Shown here piece after piece: positions 59,829-64,000 of a DNA stretch of 64,000 bases. The notes below the pieces were generated by a model, which searched no databases, was not told the origin of the DNA, and saw only the letters and a program-made list of their open reading frames with translations. This DNA comes from Algibacter pectinivorans (GTDB lineage: Bacteria > Bacteroidota > Bacteroidia > Flavobacteriales > Flavobacteriaceae): NCBI RefSeq assembly GCF_900112595.1, contig NZ_FOMI01000012.1, positions 61,773 to 125,772 on the forward strand. Reading direction: 5' to 3'. Position 1 is the first letter of the stretch; the number at the start of each line of letters is the position of its first letter. The position numbers were made by a program, and so were the translations under genes.

Positions 59829-62800
59829 ATGAGAAATATTACTATTAATAGTATTAAAAAATTGGCAGTAGTTGTATTTATTTTTTTAAGTGCAACTGCT
59901 GTTTTTTCGCAAGTACAACAACAATTTAGCCCTAGATTTAATCAAGTTGTACGGGGAGATTTTGGTATGGTAGCAAATAACGTACTATCTAGAACATCAA
60001 CAGGTAATTACAACGGAAACAACGATAATCACGATTACACAGATAATGTTTATGTAGATATTGATAACGATAATAGTACATTTAACTCTAGTAGTGCTAA
60101 TTTTACTAACCCAAAACCTAGTGCTACTTGTTTATCTATTATTAAAGCTTATTTATATTGGGCCGCCGCCGATAGAGAACCCTCTATAATTGGAGATAAT
60201 GAGCCTAACTGGAATTATAATGATGTAAAATTAATGACTCCAGGTCAGTCGAGTTATACAACCATAACTGCAGATGAAGTAATTTATAGAGGTCGTAATT
60301 TCCATTTTTCGAATGATCCATATATTTGTGTCAAAGATATAACCAATTTAGTTCAAAACCTTGCAACACCCTTTGGCAAGTATCAAGTCGCAAATGTTGA
60401 AGCTAAAACCGGCGAGCTAATTGCACATGGTAATATTAATGCTGGGACTTCTGGTGGTTGGCAAATTGTTTTTGTTTATGAAAGTCCAGATTTAGTACAG
60501 AAAAACATTACTATATTTGATGGTTATGCACATATTACGAGTTCTCAAAACAATTTTAATATAAATTTTAATGGATTTCAAACTATTTCTAATGGTCCTG
60601 TACAATCTAATGTATTAATTGGAGGGTTAGAAGGCGATAGAGACTTAAGTGGTGACCGTTTACAAATCAGAAATACATCAAACAATTTTGTTGATATTGA
60701 TGCTCCCCAGCGAGATACTAACAATTTTTTTAATAGTAGAATTACTGTAGGTAACAACAATTTTATTGATAGAAACCCATCCAGTACAAATACATTAGGT
60801 TTTGATGCTGCATTATTTAGTTTAGATAATAGTGGTAATAGATTAATAGCAAATAATCAGACATCTGCAACTTTCAGAATGACTTCTGATCAAGAGGTTT
60901 ATGGATTATATTTATTAGGTTTCGCAATAGACGTTTATAGACCAGATGTTAGCCCAATGGTTTTAACTACGACTTCTAGTACGTCTAATTATGATCCAGA
61001 AGATAGTATTAATTTTAATTTTAACATTCAAAATAGTGGCAATGATAATGTTAAAAACTTTATTTTAACAGCTCCTGTTGCTCCACAAGTAGAAAATATA
61101 AGAGTTAATAATTTACCTGATGGAGTAACGTACACATTCAATTCCAACACACTAACCTTCCAAATTGAAGATGGACTTCTTGATGCATTGGAAAATGGTA
61201 ATGGTAATATATTAAATCTTGATTTCGACTTTATTTTAAAAGATGAATGCTTTTTTTTAGAAGAATCTTGTGATTTAGATTTTAATTTACAATTCACAGC
61301 ATCTTACACTGGTGAAATTAACCCAGAAGAACAAACAACCATTAGTTCTACGGCTGTTGATGAGTGTAATGTAGAAAACTTAGAACCCTTCGTAGTAAAT
61401 ATAAACCAACCTAGTGCGAGTTGGGTTAGTCAAGTTGGAGAATTAGATAGGACCATTGAATGTAATAATTCAGCAGAATTAGAGAATGTTCAAGCATTAC
61501 TACCCGAGGTATCATGTGACAATTTAACTCCAATTAAAACTGCTGGGTCTTTTGTCTCTGATGGATCCTGCCGAAATAATGGAACTTATACAAATACTTT
61601 TAATTTTATAGATGAGTGTGGTGCTACAATAGCTAATTATATACAAGTCATTACTGTTGAAGACACTACTGGTCCAGAATTCACAAACCCGTTACCGGAA
61701 AACATAACTGTAGAATGTAGCAATGTACCAGAACCTGCAAATCTTCAAGCCACAGATAATTGCGGAACCGCAGATGTTACTTTTACGGAAACAAAAGAGG
61801 ATGGGTCTTGTCCTGGAAATTATACACTAACAAGAACGTGGGTTGCTACAGACCAATGTGGCCTAACAGTATCTCACACACAAACTATAACAGTTGAAGA
61901 CAATACGGCGCCTGTATTTGTAGAAAATTTACCAACAAATGAAATAGTTAACATAAATAATATTCCTACTGCTCCTACGCTAACGGCTACTGATGCTTGT
62001 GGTACTGCTGAAGTTGTTTTTGAAGAAGAAGAAACTGGTGATATATGTACAGGAAGTTATACTATAGAAAGAACTTGGACTGCAACTGATGAATGTGACT
62101 TAACCAATGTCCATACGCAAACAATTACAGTAAATCAACCAACTTTAGAGGCATCAATCGATACGATAACCAATGTATTATGTAATAGTGAAGCTACTGG
62201 TGGTATCGATATTACTATTACTGGTGGTACAGAACCATATCAATTTATTTGGAATGATACTAATAACTCAACTACCGAAGATTTATCTAACGTCATTGCT
62301 GGTGCTTATAATGTAACTATTACTGATGCTAATGGATGTACAACGTCTGTTGGTGCAACTATTACAGAACCTACAAGTCCGTTAAGTTTAAATATTACTA
62401 AAGTTGATGCCACTACCGCTCAAGGTTGCTCAAACGGACAAGCTACAGCTATTGTTTCTGGTGGATCTGCAGATTATACTTATTTATGGAGTGCTTCTGC
62501 AGGTAATGCTACAACAGCTCAAGTTACTGGATTAGCGGATGGCACACATAGTGTAACCGTTACAGATGCTAATGGTTGCGAATTAACGCAAAGCATAGTT
62601 ATAGAATGTGTTAACACTTGCGATGCAGAAATTGAAATTACTAATATTACCGATGTACTTTGTACTGGAGATACTTCTGGTTCTGGTACGGTAACTGCTA
62701 ATTCTAACGCTAACCCTTCTGCTACATTTACCTTTACTTGGTCTAATGGTCAAGAGGATACAGGCGTAACAACAAGTACGCTTGCTAATGCTTCGGCTGG

Positions 62801-64000
62801 TGTTTATTCAGTTAGCGTAACTATTGATGGAACCGTATGTCAGCCCGTTGAAGAAACTATTGCCATTACAGAACCTAGTAATGCTTTAAATGTTACTGCT
62901 ACTACTACCGATGAATTAGGACCTGCTACTGGCGATGGTACTGCAACTGCTGTAGTAACCGGTGGTGTTGAACCATATACATACTCGTGGTCGCCTGGTG
63001 GTCAAACCACAAGTAGCATTTCAGGATTAAGTGCTGGATCGTACACCGTAACTGTTACAGACGCTAATGGCTGTACAGACCAAACCACAGTAACTGTTAA
63101 CCCAGGATCTTGTTTAAACTTATCGGTAACAGGTACCTCTACTCCCGCTGAATGTTTTGGTGAGAGTAATGGAAGCATAAATGCTACAGTAACTGGTGGT
63201 TCTGGTAATTTTACTTATGCTTGGGATTCTTTACCTAATACAACAACAGCTGTTAGTAATTTACCTGCGGGCGATTATACTATTACAGTTACCGATACTA
63301 CAACGCAATGTACAACTAGCACAACTATTACTGTTAACGAGCCTAACCTATTAAGTTCGGCTATTGCTGTTACTAATATACTTTGTAGAGAAGATGCTAC
63401 AGGATCTTTAGATCTTGCTGTTAATGGTGGAACTGCGCCGTATACATTCCTATGGAGTAACGGTGGTGAAACTGAAGATTTAATTAATGTTGTAGCGGGT
63501 ACATACTCTGTTACTATTACAGATGCCAACGGTTGTACTACAACCAATTCGGCTACTATTATTGAGCCAGATACTAAGGTTTCAGCTTCTATTACTAGTC
63601 AAACTAATGTAGATTGTTTTGGTAATTCAACAGGAGAAGTCACAATAGATGCTACTGGTGGTATTCCTCCTTACTCATACTCTATAGACAATGGTAATAA
63701 CTACCAAAATAATGGAACTTTCTCTGATTTAGCTGAAGGAAGTTATACGGTTATAGCTTTAGATGCTAATGGTTGTACTTTTAATCAGGTTGTCGAAATT
63801 TCAACAATACTAGATATTACAAATCCAACTATAGAATGTCCTGAAAATATATCACTAGAAGTGACTTCAGAAAATTGTGTAATTGATGGAACTGAAATAA
63901 CTTTGGGAACACCAAACACAAGTGATGATTGCTTAATTTCTTCTGTAACTAACGATGCGCCTGAGACATTCCCGCTTGGTGATACTATTGTAACTTGGAC
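59829..64000 (+). CDS. Giant SprB-repeat/HYR-domain surface adhesin (5' part, runs off the window)
   Basis: The frame is open from ATG 59829 to the last base, 1390 codons, with no stop. A signal peptide (VVVFIFLSATAVFSQ) is followed by a 350-residue beta-rich N-terminal domain, a DUF11-like Ig domain (about 380-460), three HYR/cadherin-like Ig repeats (61440-62150), seven SprB repeats of about 70 residues (62190-63800) with the T-D-A-N-G-C signature, and another HYR domain starting near 63816. SprB-type adhesins are carried along the cell surface for gliding motility and exported by type IX secretion. The C-terminal sorting domain should lie beyond the window. SprF/PorP and other spr genes are not visible. 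Confidence 0.85.
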   Translation, partial: MRNITINSIKKLAVVVFIFLSATAVFSQVQQQFSPRFNQVVRGDFGMVANNVLSRTSTGNYNGNNDNHDYTDNVYVDIDNDNSTFNSSSANFTNPKPSATCLSIIKAYLYWAAADREPSIIGDNEPNWNYNDVKLMTPGQSSYTTITADEVIYRGRNFHFSNDPYICVKDITNLVQNLATPFGKYQVANVEAKTGELIAHGNINAGTSGGWQIVFVYESPDLVQKNITIFDGYAHITSSQNNFNINFNGFQTISNGPVQSNVLIGGLEGDRDLSGDRLQIRNTSNNFVDIDAPQRDTNNFFNSRITVGNNNFIDRNPSSTNTLGFDAALFSLDNSGNRLIANNQTSATFRMTSDQEVYGLYLLGFAIDVYRPDVSPMVLTTTSSTSNYDPEDSINFNFNIQNSGNDNVKNFILTAPVAPQVENIRVNNLPDGVTYTFNSNTLTFQIEDGLLDALENGNGNILNLDFDFILKDECFFLEESCDLDFNLQFTASYTGEINPEEQTTISSTAVDECNVENLEPFVVNINQPSASWVSQVGELDRTIECNNSAELENVQALLPEVSCDNLTPIKTAGSFVSDGSCRNNGTYTNTFNFIDECGATIANYIQVITVEDTTGPEFTNPLPENITVECSNVPEPANLQATDNCGTADVTFTETKEDGSCPGNYTLTRTWVATDQCGLTVSHTQTITVEDNTAPVFVENLPTNEIVNINNIPTAPTLTATDACGTAEVVFEEEETGDICTGSYTIERTWTATDECDLTNVHTQTITVNQPTLEASIDTITNVLCNSEATGGIDITITGGTEPYQFIWNDTNNSTTEDLSNVIAGAYNVTITDANGCTTSVGATITEPTSPLSLNITKVDATTAQGCSNGQATAIVSGGSADYTYLWSASAGNATTAQVTGLADGTHSVTVTDANGCELTQSIVIECVNTCDAEIEITNITDVLCTGDTSGSGTVTANSNANPSATFTFTWSNGQEDTGVTTSTLANASAGVYSVSVTIDGTVCQPVEETIAITEPSNALNVTATTTDELGPATGDGTATAVVTGGVEPYTYSWSPGGQTTSSISGLSAGSYTVTVTDANGCTDQTTVTVNPGSCLNLSVTGTSTPAECFGESNGSINATVTGGSGNFTYAWDSLPNTTTAVSNLPAGDYTITVTDTTTQCTTSTTITVNEPNLLSSAIAVTNILCREDATGSLDLAVNGGTAPYTFLWSNGGETEDLINVVAGTYSVTITDANGCTTTNSATIIEPDTKVSASITSQTNVDCFGNSTGEVTIDATGGIPPYSYSIDNGNNYQNNGTFSDLAEGSYTVIALDANGCTFNQVVEISTILDITNPTIECPENISLEVTSENCVIDGTEITLGTPNTSDDCLISSVTNDAPETFPLGDTIVTW

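Noticed and set aside
63275..63547. A 90-codon minus-strand frame and a similar one at 61028-61297
   Set aside because: They lie opposite the adhesin and arise from its repetitive Thr/Val codons. No start signal or family match.
1..64000. CRISPR arrays and tRNA genes
   Set aside because: No evenly spaced direct repeats with unique spacers were seen, and no T-loop GGTTCRAATCC-type sequences were found in the intergenic regions I read.

Overview
The window is chromosomal DNA from a low-GC marine-type member of the Bacteroidota, almost certainly family Flavobacteriaceae. The evidence is the set of families present (SprB-repeat adhesin, DUF4251, DUF3822, DUF1835 and DUF4126 proteins, a fused E1 alpha/beta dehydrogenase, a DnaX without its zinc module, a PorT-like barrel), the strong AT bias, weak Shine-Dalgarno signals, and many copies of the Bacteroidota -7 promoter element TAnnTTTG just ahead of genes. 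No tRNA, 16S/23S rRNA, CRISPR array, prophage or transposase was seen. The only stable RNA found is RNase P RNA (rnpB, minus strand, about 50803-51120).

Layout. 1-5300: end of a Crp/Fnr regulator, a short acyl desaturase, a DUF4251 lipoprotein, a GT9 glycosyltransferase, two overlapping EamA exporters and a cold-shock-domain protein. 5500-13430: an SF2 helicase, a YghZ-type aldo-keto reductase, an ExbD-like protein, a fused two-subunit 2-oxoacid dehydrogenase E1 with a 3D-domain lipoprotein behind it, and a 2OG-Fe(II) oxygenase. 13500-18000: a plus-strand run (SUI1/eIF1-like, DUF1835, nucleoside phosphorylase, substrate-binding-like protein, TlpA-like lipoprotein), then minus-strand nnr. 19800-25600: the threonine operon. 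It has a Thr-rich leader peptide and alternative leader pairings, then thrA, thrB, an inserted four-helix-bundle (23S-IVS type) gene flanked by inverted repeats, and thrC. 25600-32700: a Dabb protein, a large unassigned PLP enzyme, gcvT, glutaminase, a short-chain dehydrogenase/epimerase, pterin carbinolamine dehydratase and YebC.

32700-38000: a Gfo/Idh oxidoreductase and then a three-gene amidoligase cassette: RimK-like ATP-grasp with an N-terminal extension, GCS2-type carboxylate-amine ligase and N-formylglutamate-amidohydrolase-like hydrolase. It meets a NYN/OST-HTH putative RNase gene tail to tail. This cassette is the best candidate for an undescribed small-molecule or peptide-tagging pathway. 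38100-49300: a DUF5117-type zinc metalloprotease, an acyltransferase, a KdnB-like Kdo oxidase with CAT-like, HAD and kdsB genes, a DUF4126 membrane protein, a RecD-like helicase, and a membrane protein-DUF3822-rsmD operon. 49400-58800: two small secreted proteins, rnpB, dnaX-lipoprotein-miaE, a beta-barrel protein, and a polyphosphate group (sixA-like, ppk1, ppx). 59200-64000: a small secreted protein followed by the first 1390 codons of a giant SprB-repeat/HYR adhesin that runs off the window.

Three copies of a roughly 90-110 bp dispersed element (1198-1293, 45525-45615 reverse, 51167-51272) and three exact copies of a 13-nt hairpin motif (TTCCGCGAAAGCG) are scattered through the region. Assignments are from reading the sequence and family knowledge; no database search was run.
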